NCBI GenBank assembly: GCA_030015575.1
Contig: CM057344.1
Location: 184,777,044 to 184,841,043, forward strand
Source: Agapanthus africanus
Lineage: Eukaryota; Streptophyta; Magnoliopsida; Asparagales; Amaryllidaceae
Length of the DNA: 64,000 nucleotides
Reading direction: 5' to 3'
A program made the translations under genes and the position numbers. The notes beneath the pieces are model-generated. The model had not been told where the DNA came from, searched no databases, and saw only the letters and a program-made list of their open reading frames with translations. The stretch's first letter is position 1; each line of letters begins with the position of its first letter. This document shows, one piece after another, positions 1 through 11,360 of this stretch.

Positions 1-1699
1 TTAAAAAGTTCGACCGGATATAAATACCCAATTTTTCCCCTGCCGGAAAATTTCCAAGTGTTGGATTTTTCCGTGGTTTAAAGATGTTCTAAGTAGTGCA
101 AGTAACGCGATGGTCCCTCTAGAAGACAACAAACCTTAACTCGATTATGTGACCGTCTTGAACTGCCCTTTGAACCTTAGGGTTTGGGGCAGTACGGCGT
201 GCCACATGTGAGGCGTTGGCTTGACCCTTCTACGGCTGGACCGTTGGTACTGAGGCACGAACAGAATGTTTTTAGACTTGCTTCATGTGTTGATCTGTAT
301 CGAAAAAACTTGGGTGTTCGAATGTTCGATCGGAAAGTTTAACATTTTCTATTTATCCGGAATGTGATACAATAATTGGAATTCATAAATAGTTATGAGA
401 TAACTGAATGAATGTTATAAACATAGCACTTTAGTCTCACTTGATCGGTTGCCACGGAATTTTGATGTGATCAAAAGTCCGTCGCAATCACGTAGCGTAC
501 GCGGATACTCGCCGGGTAAACTTAATAGACAGCCTCGCTCCATAGCCCCGACCAAGTGACTGTAGGAGAACCCCGTCGCCGAAAGCATCCGTCCGGGTGC
601 TCGCGGCAGCGGTGTTCCGCCTTGGTGCACTTTGTCGACGGCGTCGGGGGTGCGGCCGCCTACTGAAGTTTGCGACGAGCATTCGATCAGGATGTCGGGA
701 ATCTTGTTGAATTGCCCGACTTTATATTGAAAAGTGTTTTCGATTTTGAGACTAAAATGCGGGGTTTATAATTGTTAGGCATGCGATGTCTAAGGAATTC
801 ATTTGGCTAGGCATGCGATGTCTAAAGAGGTTGCGGATTCCAACTGTTGTAGTTTTACACTTTCTTTTCTGTGACCATAAGTGTAATATGTGATATCGTC
901 GGTTTCGTTGCTATATGTCAACGACAATTGGGATTCGCATATTTACTTACGTTGATGACATGTGATGTTATGTGTTGCTGGATATGTTATATTGGATCGT
1001 CGTGTTTGAATAGCCGGGTTTTTTTTATGTGAGATGAGTGTTTTTCATTTTCATTCATGTAAAAACTTGTATGTAATATTCTTTTATTGGGACACTTCCA
1101 GGTTGCGGAAGATGTCACCCTTTGTATATTATTTACTTTTCCGCACTAGGATAGACCCAAGGAGGGGAGCACAAGTAACCGGGTTCTGGAGTCTAGTGGG
1201 AGACCAACTCGAGGGGTCGAGTCCGGATCTCCTAACTCTAGAATTGGTAGGGTTGCTTGCCGCTCTCGTAGGGGTCTAGGGGTGTGGGTTTGGCTATTCA
1301 TCACGACCGTGGAATCCGTGTTTTATACTGGCTCGTATTGAAAACACGGACGTCCTAGTATATCCAATATTTCATATGATTCTTCTGCTGCGATATCTGT
1401 GATGTGATCATGTGATGTTCTGTGATGGATACTGTATATAGTATATATGATATATTATATAGATGTTACTTATGTTTTACACCCGCGCAAGCCCTGCCCC
1501 GCTCTGCCGTTAGTTACCTAACCTAACGGTGCACGAGGGGACATCGAGGCGAATGCGGATGGCATAAGTGTACGTCGTATTTATCTGTGATGTTTAGGTA
1601 ACTTAAATGATGGGACTTCATTAATGTGATTAATGAAATAAAAGAAACCTAAGATGTTGTAGAATCGAATTTCAAAAATAAAACAGGTAGCTACAGTTC

Positions 1700-1941
1700 T
1701 TGCTTTGCACAGCGGTATATGTGATATATCCTGCACCTTATTCGATGAGGAAAGGACCAAGATCTCTTCACCGGGAGTGACTCCTTTAGCAATAACTGGC
1801 AGATGCTACACACTCGGTTTGTCTTTTGATTACTTTTAAGAGTTTTTGCTTTGCACAGTGATATATATGATATATCCCACACCTCATTCGAAGAGGAAAG
1901 GACCGACGATCCCTTCACCGGGAGTGACTCCTTTAGCAAAA
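1700..1941 (+). repeat. Two-copy tandem duplication in the A leader (offset 146 bp)
   Basis: The block beginning TTGCTTTGCACAG and ending GACTCCTTTAGCA occurs at about 1700-1795 and again from 1846. The same two copies lie in the D leader (about 24680-24915, minus), so the duplication is older than both insertions. Confidence 0.8.
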
Positions 1942-2085
1942 CTAGAAAAGCCTCAAAAGAACTCCATTTTAGAATCATTTGATTCTACAACGATATCAAG
2001 TTCATTACGCAATAGGTTTTCACAAAAACCTGTCGTAGCCCTCCGTCATTTCAGATAAGTACTAGTTAGTATTCGTGCTGCGGTA

Positions 2086-2280
2086 GTTTGGCCTCCGTCA
2101 AGGCATAGTGTACGGTAGCTAACTAGTGCTTATCTGCTAGCATATGATGCGATTGGATTAGGGTATTCGTACGGCGTTGTTTGGCCTCCGTCAAGGGTCG
2201 TGTGGGTGGGTTTAATTCAATCAGGAAATGACGGGTTGAACTTGACTAGCGGACTATGGGTAGTTTGGCCTCCGTCAAGG
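2086..2280 (+). repeat. Three spaced copies of an 18-bp leader motif
   Basis: GTTTGGCCTCCGTCAAGG occurs at 2086, 2179 and 2263 (spacings 93 and 84). The D leader has a related motif three times at matching places. A looser CTCCGTCA core recurs near 2040 and 2520. Confidence 0.75.
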
Positions 2281-2754
2281 TCATAGGACGCTAGGGGCAA
2301 AAATATTATCGGGAATTTCAAGTGTTGAAATTTGCAATGAGATTGCATACCTTCTATGAGATAGTTGGATCCCAATACCCACTGCGAGTAATTGTTACTC
2401 CTGGGAGAGTTTTACACATTACAATTAGCCGATCAAGTAGGTGTTTAGAAATGTGTTAACGAGGTTACGCCTCTGGGAAAACGAGGTTTACATTAATTAG
2501 GTTCGTGCGAAAGCACGGGGGACCTCCGTCAAAGTACCGACACTGGCCTGGCTGAAAGATTGGCGAACTTGTAGTGTGTAATTAATCCCGGCTAGTCTTT
2601 CCTTTTAGGGTTTGAAGGAAGATTTGATAAAAACAGTGGGAGCCATCCTGATTAGATAAAATAATAACCAATCTATTCTTGCAAGAGCGCACACAGAGTG
2701 TTTTCTTCTCTCTCTCTCCTGGTAGCGACCATGTCACGCCTTAATCAAGATAAT

Positions 2755-5516
2755 AATACGGATTATTGACCGAACCCGCTTGTTATTCTGAGCTGGGGAA
2801 CGTTGGTCCCGCTCCAACTTATAATTTTTATAAGACAGAGCAGGAAATTGGGGAATACCAAATTTCCCGTGCCGCCCAAACGAAGAAAGTGCATGCTGAT
2901 GCATCGTCTTCGGGTGTGTTCTTTATACAGAACTGTTTCTCTATTCTCTACGTCCTGGGTATCTGATACCGGATCAGGATCCCAAATATGTAATCTGTTA
3001 TATAGGGCTACAGATAGGTAGAGAACTGAGAACGGGTGATAAGTTTCATGAGACAGAGAACGGGGCAAGTGTTGCAGCCAAGTCTGTTGGTCACTGTCAC
3101 CCTGTATTCTAAATACATTGATTCTGAACGAATGTTATTAGATACCGAACCTGATATACAAAATCATATCCATCTCTTTGTTAGTAAAGAAATGATAAAA
3201 TTTTGTATAGTTGGATAATGTTTTGAACATTTCCTATATCAAAAGTTGATCGGTTCAGGCACGTTATCTAAAAGCATTGATGTTCTAAATCAAACTACAG
3301 TTCTTTAGTATACGGAACACACACAAGAGGAAGAGTTCAGAAATGAACGAATCCTTCTTGAGGCATTGTAGACTGGGTCATATCAATGCGATCCGACTGG
3401 CTGAAGTTACATTTTAGATGCATATTTAAATCAGTTTGAATTTACATCTTGTGAAACTTACCAGTCATGTCACAAAGATAAGTTGACCATAGCTCTGTTT
3501 ATTGGAAACAGAGAAAGAGTTAGTAAACTCTTGGGACTGATACATGATGATGTATGTAGGTCCCCTGTCTACACATGCCAAGACCGGTTCTTTGTACTTC
3601 ATTACATTCTCTGATGATCTGTTTAGATTCAGACATATGTTCCTGTTGAAACACAAGTCCGAACCTTTTGAGATATTCACAGAATATAAGTTAGAAGTAG
3701 AGAACCAAAACGGGTATAAGTATTATGTCCTTTGATGTGATCAAGGAGGAGAATACTTAAGCACGGAATTCTTGGACTTTTCTAAAGGAGAATGAGATTC
3801 TCTCTCAGCATTACTCCTCCGTATACACCATAGCACGATGGTATATCGGGGTGGAGCAATCACACCCTATATGATAAGGTGTGCTCTATGATGAGTACTA
3901 CTGAGTTACCTATTTCCTTTTGGGAGTTATGCACTTGAGAAGCTGCATACCTATTGAATAGGGTTCAAATCAAATCAGTTGCCTACCACTTCATATGTGA
4001 TATGATAAGGGAAGAGCCCATGTCTTAAGCTGGTTAAGATTTGGGGTTGACCGGCCTATGTCTAAAAGAAAAATCCGGACAAGCTCGAGGCAAGGTCTGT
4101 AATGTAGAACTGGAAAGGTTCCAGCTATACAAACTACAGCAGATGATTTGATAAAACCAAAGGATTCAATAGTTACCAACGAACCTCAGCCTCTCCGCCG
4201 ATCTAGTGGGGTTCCTCACCCACCTGAGAGATACTTTGGTTTCTCTATGACAGTGGGAGCGAGGATTTCATCATGAGATGATGACCCGACTAGTTTCGAA
4301 TTGGCCATCAGGAGTGGGACTCTGTAAGAATGGCTGGATACTTAGCGATCTGAGATGGAATCCTTATACACCAACAAAGTATGGACTTTGGTTGCTATAT
4401 CTGAAGGGTTAAATCCCCATCAGGAGCAAGTATATCTTGAGAAGATTACTTGGTGTAGATGGAAAAGTTGAGACTTTCAAAGCTAGACTTGTTAATGGTT
4501 TTCGTCATCGACCAGGCATGGATAATGATGAAACCTTTTCCAGTGGCTATGCTTAAGTCCATCCAGATCCTACTTGCCATGGCTACATACCATGACTACG
4601 ATATCTGGCGGTTGGGTGCCATGACTGCTTTTCTAAATGATGTTTTAGAAGAGAACATCTATAAGTACACAGCCAGAGGGCTTCATAGACAGTAGGAGCA
4701 GCGGAAACGTGTACAAGATGCTTTATAGGATAAAGCAGGTGTCGCGGAGTTGGAACATCTGTTTTGATGTGTTAGTCAAAGAGTTTGACATCATCAAAAT
4801 GGTAGATAAACCTTGTATAAATAAAAAGGTAGTAGGGAGTATAGTGACGATCCTCGTAGAGTACGTGGATGACATGCTCTTGATAGGGAAGGAGTTTCCT
4901 ATGCTACGCTCGGTCAATCTCCGCTTATCACAATGATTCTCCATATAGGATCAAAGTGATACCTCCTAAATCCTGGGTTTTGGATCTATGAGATAGATCT
5001 AATTGGATGTCAGGATTCTCACTAGTTGTAGTGAGATGGTATCAACCGATCCTGGGGAGAATCACTGGAAGGGTTCCAGAGTGATAAGGACGACTGAAAG
5101 TCAGTCACAGGCATTGTCTTTACCCTCAGTAAAGGGACGGTATGTTGGAAGAGTTCCAAGCTAGATACCGTGGCATACTAGACGATAAAGGCTCGATACA
5201 TCGCTGCTTAAGATGCTACCAAAGAGGCAGTCTGGATGTATATTTGTTCATGAGATGAACTTAGTTCCTCCCATTGTGTGACAATGGAGTTGTGGCTTAT
5301 GCCAAGGAACACCCGTCCCATCAGTGATCCAGACATATTCTAAGGCAGTGTCACCTGATCATGGAGATAGTTGATCTCCAGGGTGATCGAGGTAAGGAGA
5401 GTAGACTCAGAGGACAACATGGCGGATCCACTCACAAAGGCCTTTTCCCAGAGAGAGACTTTTATGGGATGGTTGAGTATGAGATACTACAACCACTGCT
5501 ATCAGATGGCCCTAGT
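2755..5516 (+). pseudogene. Degenerate pol of copia A (PR-IN-RT-RNase H), no gag
   Basis: Seen: a protease block with DTGSGSQIC near 2965-2995, a pre-integrase zinc-finger start (HCRLGHINA) near 3360, the integrase core from about 3540, RT from about 4350 with an intact YVDD at 4862-4873, and RNase H pieces (VCWKSSK near 5150) up to about 5500. Many stops and frameshifts break it, and much of the region between YVDD and RNase H is missing. Known: in Ty1/copia the order is gag-PR-IN-RT-RH. Here the protease block follows directly after the leader with no room for the capsid and no CCHC knuckle, exactly as in D. Inference: gag was lost in an ancestor of A and D. Non-functional. Confidence 0.9.
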
Positions 5517-5529
5517 GCAAGTGGGAGAT
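5517..5529 (+). other. Polypurine tract of copia A
   Basis: GCAAGTGGGAGAT directly precedes the 3' LTR. It is the plus-strand primer and is identical in B, D and H. Confidence 0.88.
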
Positions 5530-7744
5530 TGTTAGTTATATGTATGCCCTAGAGGCCATTGCTATACATAGGATGTATATTGTAGTGGATGCTGGGACAT
5601 ATATAGGGAGGACTTTCTTGCTCGACATGATAGTATGCTATCTGGTTGAACTTTACCTTAACGTGTACACTAATTGTCTCTTTGTTACATGTTGGTAAAG
5701 CCCTTAGGATGTGTACTTGACTACCTGGACTGTGATGAGGATCATACTAGTGGGGACATGGTAGTCCATAAATACATCCTTCAAAGTCCCTAGTCATGGG
5801 TATATCGAGACGGGGCATCGATATACCAGAGTAGACTAGCGTATACCTTCTCGACCCATACAGATGGGCGATGGATGATCCCATATCCATTAGTGTTTGA
5901 CATCAGAGATGATATACGGGTGCTCAGTGGAGACTGGGTACACTGGACGGACTCGCCGAGAACTCCCAGATGGTATTATACCTTACGTCAGATGGCAGTT
6001 CTCTGGTGATACTGGTATAGAGTAGTCTGTTGACCCGAGATCGTCATAGAGTCTTGTGTGGTTCCCACTGTGCTTTGATTTCCACCTTACCACGTCCAAG
6101 AGGGCATGCAAAACGGTGGTTTTTGGGTACAGTCCCGAGTCACATGGAGGCAATGAGCGATAGGAGGGGATTCGTCTCTCCCGGTATGGGGAGTTGATGT
6201 TGCGCTGTGTTCGATTGGCTATAACCGGAAATCCCTGGCCAGGGTTGCTGAGATTTACTGGTAAGTGTTACCAGTAGTTTCTCCCACTGTTATAGACCTC
6301 ATATCGACACGACTTATCGAGCTATTGGGGTCTGACGTTTACCACCCCTAGGAGAGATATGCGACATATCAGACGACGAGACCGGACTGTACGGCAAGTG
6401 TTACTGGTTGGATTCACAGGAGTATGAGCGGGCTTGCTCGTCGATCTTCTGATTGCTCAATACCCGGGTGGCCGTTACGTTTAGCAGACCGCTTGCGGCT
6501 TGTGGGTGTTTGATATGATCATCACCTGCTGCCGGCGTATTGACGAGTCTTTAGAGTCCTACACAGAGGTTTCCTGGCTCAAGCGAAACGAAATAGGAGC
6601 GCATATGAGATATGTGCGGGACCGAGAATAATGCGTGTATGTGATACCGCATTCCATTCTCGCGATGAATGTATCGATTGGTTGTATGCGATATAACCTA
6701 GTTATCGAATCAAGGATTGATTCGATAAATCGATACATTAGATATTAGTCGGTCATATGCGATATGACCGGATCGTTAAATCAAGTGTTGATTTAATGAT
6801 TTAATGTATAATTATATATTTGATATATTACTTTGCATTAACTAATATTTGTTCACTTTAAATGGATTTTCTCACTTGAAGTTCACAAGTTGTATATGTG
6901 ATATACTTTTGTGCACTTGATTGTATCATGTTTGATGATACATGCTTACTTGAGCATGTGTAAAGATTAAACCATGGTTGTGTAATGGTTAGGGTTTTCC
7001 TTTTATTTATTTATTCATTTATTTATTTATTTCTTTATGGAAAAGAAAATGAAAGAAAATGGTGGCTTATTTTGTTTGATTTTGAAGCTTCATGAAGCTT
7101 TGACTAAGTGACCATTTTGTCTCATGCTTAACCCTAACCATTCTACATAACCCTAGTTCATTCTCTACACTTGACCATGGTTATTATTATGATAAGTATT
7201 CTTTTTCATTTCCTTTTTAATTTAACTTATCATAATATTCATCATCATCTTCTTCTTCTTACAAGATGAAGAAAGCTTGCTTCATCAATGGCAACTTGAG
7301 CATTTGAGTGAGAAATCCAATTCTAAAGTGAACCCATCTCCTATTTCTTCATCCTCTACCTCTTGCCAAGTAGTAAAGGGCGTTTTCTTCACAAGTTTCA
7401 TGACTTGGTGAAGTGGGAGCTTGATCTTGTGATGCCTCGACGTAGATCATCTTCGGCATCGTAGTCGATGACCTAGCCCGCCCATTTCTCCGATGAAGCC
7501 GACGCTAGAGCCTGGGATTCGATTTGGACAGCAAGGGGACTTCATCATGGAGCTATGGAGGTAGAGAACTGGATCTACCAAGGTTGTATTTCCGTTCACT
7601 TAGTTAAGTTGTTAACTATTCGCTTTTGTTTCGCCTATATATCTAGTTAACGATCCGTATTAGGGTTTCTTGGCACTTGTAAAATTTGAAATTGGCATGG
7701 TTGATGCCTTGTGAGACCTCATTAGCATGCCTAGGAACCCTACA
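5530..7744 (+). repeat. 3' LTR of copia A (2215 bp)
   Basis: It begins TGTTAGTTATATGTATGCCC and ends CCTAGGAACCCTACA, the same ends as the D LTRs. A palindrome array lies in its middle (6669-6810) and an AT-rich TTTA/ATTT run near 7000-7035. No gene is seen; it would carry the promoter and poly(A) site of the element. Confidence 0.93.
6669..6810 (+). repeat. Array of short palindromes in the A LTR
   Basis: Successive hairpins are visible: GGTTGTATGCGATATAACC, then TTATCGAATCA with TGATTCGATAA, then GGTCATATGCGATATGACC, then TTAAATCA with TGATTTAA. Equivalent arrays occur in the D LTRs (19340-19446 and about 27705-27813) and in the B LTR (44031-44165). Confidence 0.75.
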
Positions 7745-7791
7745 CAAATTACAACTGATGATTTGGTGGAACTGGAGGATCCAATAGTCTC
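7745..7791 (+). mobile_element. 47-bp internal fragment of copia B
   Basis: It lies between the end of the A 3' LTR and the start of the C 5' LTR. It matches the integrase-RT linker of related elements (compare 4125-4175 in A: caaactacagcagatgattt) and continues after C at 30842, where the B pol resumes. It shows that A and C inserted 47 bp apart in the same host. Its last five bases, GTCTC (7787-7791), are the left TSD of C. Confidence 0.88.
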
Positions 7792-8477
7792 TGTAACACC
7801 ACTAGTTCATTTATACCAGTTCCAGTTCTCGTATTTGCTTATTTTTGTATTTTCTTGATTTATCGTGTTTTGGGTACAAATGGTATTTTACATCTTGCAT
7901 TGCATTCGACCCAACCCGCTTGCTTGAAACTTGTTTGATTCATATTTATGAATTATTTTGACTTGTTACATAGACATGTGCACTTTCATGAATACTTCAT
8001 ACTGGCATTTTATCTGGCATTGCATCTTTTACCATATAACATTTTAAGTCACGTAAAATATTTTAAAAATATATTGCGTGGCCTGCATGATACTCCTAAC
8101 CCTGTCGTAGCATCCGCGCATCTTGTTTTTGTCCCGTTCAGTGAAACAGACTTGTTTGGATGGCTACGCGTACGTACGTGCATCCGTTCTTGGGGGTATG
8201 CATTTTCGTTACCAGAGCATTCGTTTTGAAATTTGGTCGTCGCATATATTTTTCATATTTTAAAACTGAAATTTTAGACCCGACCCGGCCGTGTTTTGGA
8301 ATATTTTATATCCCGCAAAAATTCAAATTTATTTAATATTTAAAATTTATTTAACCGTTTAAAAATTTCTTTAACAGTTCATATTTTCACTAACTAAAAA
8401 AAATATTTTTCAAATTAAATCTAAACCTTACTAACAACCCTGTTCTCTCTCCTCTCTCGCAGACCCCACCAGCTCTT

Positions 8478-8509
<32 letters not shown>

Positions 8510-10991
8510 TCTCTCTCCCTTTCCTCTCTTTTCTCTCTCTCTTCCCCATTAAACTCCAAATTTCTTTCTCCTCACTGTTCTCTCTCTCATCTCGCACTCT
8601 CTATGTCTCTCCTCTCGATCTCTCTTTTTCTCTCTATCTCTCTCTCTCTCCTCACTTTCTTTTCTTCTTCTTAAAGTTTTTCTTCCGTCTCTTCCCTACG
8701 AAAGCTCGAACCCACGCCCGTGCCCAATGCTCGTGCTCGCCGTCTTCACTACCACTGCCGACCCCTCGCCTTATCACCCTCATAACCTTCATCCTCTCTC
8801 CTCTCCTTCTTCCCAGAACCCCCACAACCCATTCCCATCGCACTCGCCAACCTGCCTCGCCCGACCTCGTCGTCTCCCATCACCGACGACCTCGTTGTCG
8901 TTTTCCCCTCCGTCTACTCACCTCCCTCTTCAACTCCCAATACCACCACCACCATCCTAGCCAACCCCGAGATCCTTCCCTGCACCCAAACCCGACCTCT
9001 GCACTCTCGCTGCACCCTCGCCGCCGGAGCTCCGACGGCCTTGTCGTTGCCTCCACAACCCTCTTCTCCCTCTCCCTTCCTCTCATCCTCTACTAGAACG
9101 ACCCCAACCACCAAGAACCCTGCACCCCAACACTAAGAACCCTAACCCCCCCGCATCGCCGGAAAACCTCGTCTGCACCTTGCCGTCGACGGCCCATCGT
9201 CGACGTCACCCCCTCGCCTTCTTCTCTGCCCCAGAGAACCCGGAGAACCCCAACCTTCTTCTCTTTCTTGTTCTTGTTCTTCTTTCCTTCTCTTTTCTTT
9301 TCTTGATTCGCGTTTTCCGGTGATCGCCGGAGCCGTGCCCGCCGCTGTCGATCCGGACGATCCTGAGGACGTTCCTAGACAGCGCGGTCGTGTTCTTGCC
9401 TTGCTTGGTTCTGTTCCGTGCGCGCGCGTGTGCTTTGCGACATTTACCCGACGTCGGACGCAGCGTACGCACCCCGTCGTGAGACCCGTTCAGGCAAGTT
9501 TATCTTGGTACATGCTACATTACTTTATATATATCTATTTTAATAAATATAATACTGGTATTTCAAATTATGCACCCCATGTTTACTTTTACAGTTTTTC
9601 AACATCCGTCTGCATCCATACGTGTTACTTTACATCTAGCGCATGCAAACCTAGCTTGTTATATACTATATTGCAATATACTGTACCCAATGGAATATTT
9701 ACATCACATATTGCTTAGTTATACATCCCACATTACCATTTTACAGTTTTACTGTTTTCGGATACCCGTTTGCATCCATCTCATTTAAAATATATATAAC
9801 TGCATCTATAAATCACATTAATAAATAATAATATGATATTAACACCCCGTGTTTAATATAGTGCATCCTAATTAGTATTGGAACTATAAATGTAACCCTA
9901 ATCGACAATCGTGCATCCATATCATCGATTTTATATCTATTTGCATACCATGTTACATTATTTCATTTTATTGTTATATTAGTACTCCATACTTGGTTTT
10001 GTGCACCCATACTTATTACAATTGATTATGAGCACCCGCTTGATACATTGCACTACTTGACAAGACCTGATGTACCACAACTTGACTTGACACCTGATCT
10101 TGTTACTAATGCCGACAAATATTGACCTGTTGTTCCTACGGACATATCCTGTTGTCTATACAGACAAACCTGTACCTGCTCAATCCTATGTTGGCAGTAA
10201 CTCCAGATTTATCAATACCTGACTTACACATATAACTTGGGGGTATGGGGAAATCAAGAATGTAGCCGAACGTAACTCAAAGGGCTAATATCCTTTTACC
10301 GTGGTCTCGTGGGGTTGAACGGGACATAGACTCACAGTCTATTATCCTTTTACCGTGGTCCCGTGGAGTTGAACAGGGCATAGACCGATGGCTTATGCTG
10401 AGGATTACATTAATTGATTTCAAAGAACTTTACAGTAGATAACCCTACAGCACAGTTTGGACTACTCACTGTACTTCACCCGTTTATATCATATTCACTG
10501 ATCTTTATTCATGTTACTATTTATTTCCTGATAACTTGTTTATACTTCAAGCCTGCATATTTCTTTACATCCTGCTTGGTTTGAATTATTGATTTTATGG
10601 CGCACTGACGTCTGGGTTTTGTATGGCCCAGATCCATTATCCTTGTCGCAGGCAGTCCAAGAGTATTTTGATCAACAGGCCGAACAGTGAAGCCTGTTAT
10701 TAGTTTAATTTAGTTTTCCTTTCAGTATTTCCATTCCTGATATGAGCCCGCATTATGGGACGTACATTGCAGATTATTATTGTGTTGGATCTTTTGCTTC
10801 CGCAATATTTTATTTCTTGACTCGTTATTCTGGCTCATAGACATGTATTAGATAGTTGTTTTATTTTTCTACTGTTCTTGATATCTCTACAGCCGTAATG
10901 TGACTGTGGAAGGATATTTCCTATGCACAGGTAGCATGGTTGTCTCTGTCACGTGCCTATCTTAGCGCACTCTGGGAAGCGGGGAGTGACA
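7792..10991 (+). repeat. 5' LTR of gypsy C (3200 bp)
   Basis: It begins TGTAACACCACTAG and ends GGGGAGTGACA. It holds a CT-rich microsatellite (8440-8670), a GC-rich segment with open frames on both strands (8690-9480), an AT-rich stretch, and the 3' part with CACTGACGTCTGGG. Reading frames here (for example 132 codons at 9320-9718) resemble no retroelement protein and are treated as chance. Confidence 0.93.
8440..8670 (+). repeat. CT-rich microsatellite in the C 5' LTR
   Basis: Long TC/CTT runs on the + strand (purest about 8478-8515). The 3' LTR copy at about 17706-17935 has the same block with different run lengths, as expected of replication slippage after insertion. Confidence 0.9.
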
Positions 10992-11000
10992 GGGTTTGTT

Positions 11001-11013
11001 TGGTATCAGAGCC
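11001..11013 (+). other. Primer-binding site of gypsy C (initiator Met-tRNA)
   Basis: TGGTATCAGAGCC, complementary to the 3' end of plant initiator tRNA-Met, lies 9 nt after the 5' LTR end. Confidence 0.88.
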
Positions 11014-11360
11014 ATAGGATATAGATTAATCGGGTTTGATTCTTTTGTAGTTGGGTATAGGACCCAAATACACGAATCAGAATACTCGTGATTAGGAACA
11101 TGTCCTGCCACTCTACCATCTTGCCATTCTTGAATCTTAACTTTCTCTTGATCCTTTGCCTTGACGATATGCAAACCACTTTGCATCTCGACTTGAAACC
11201 TTTTGGTTCCCTATTTTTTCTCTCTATTCTGATGCTAGGATTTGGGCGACTTGAACTGAGTTATGTGATTGTAACTATGAACTACAGCATAGTTACAATG
11301 CGGTACTCTATTTAAGTAACTTAGAGTTCTAGTTTTGATTCATATCCTTGATTCATGATC
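11014..11360 (+). other. Start of the C internal region; no gene seen
   Basis: 347 bases between the primer site and the S insertion. The start of the C gag would be expected here or just after it, but I see no Retrotrans_gag-like frame. The last five bases, TGATC (11356-11360), are the left TSD of S. Confidence 0.6.

Larger units (their letters stand above)
1..2750 (+). other. Long untranslated leader of copia A
   Basis: About 2.75 kb without a credible ORF. It aligns in order with the D leader (minus, 26320 to about 23880) and more loosely with the E leader (35254-37310), so it is a conserved transcript leader rather than random filler. It contains a two-copy tandem duplication and a three-copy short motif (listed separately). 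The small ORFs inside it are not kept in D. Confidence 0.8.
1..7744 (+). mobile_element. Copia A (Tork/Angela type), 5' truncated by window edge, degenerate
   Basis: Seen: a 5' leader (1 to about 2750), a decayed pol (about 2755-5516), a polypurine tract and a 2215-bp 3' LTR. The first bases match the minus strand of element D at about 26320, roughly 430 nt inside the D 5' LTR boundary, so the A 5' LTR and the first part of its leader lie just left of the window. A is collinear with D throughout, including the absence of gag, and is much more mutated. The sequence directly after its LTR (7745 on) is the integrase-RT linker of another copia element (B), so A is nested in B. The repeat expected left of the missing 5' LTR is CAAAT, read from the right flank. 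Confidence 0.93.

Noticed and set aside
7741-7791. A and C as neighbours in single-copy DNA
   Set aside because: The 47 bp between them match copia linker sequence and continue in frame context at 30842, so both are inside B.
9320-9718. 132-codon ORF present in both C LTRs (also 29163-29561)
   Set aside because: Both copies descend from one LTR, so conservation is expected; the sequence is low in complexity and matches no known protein.
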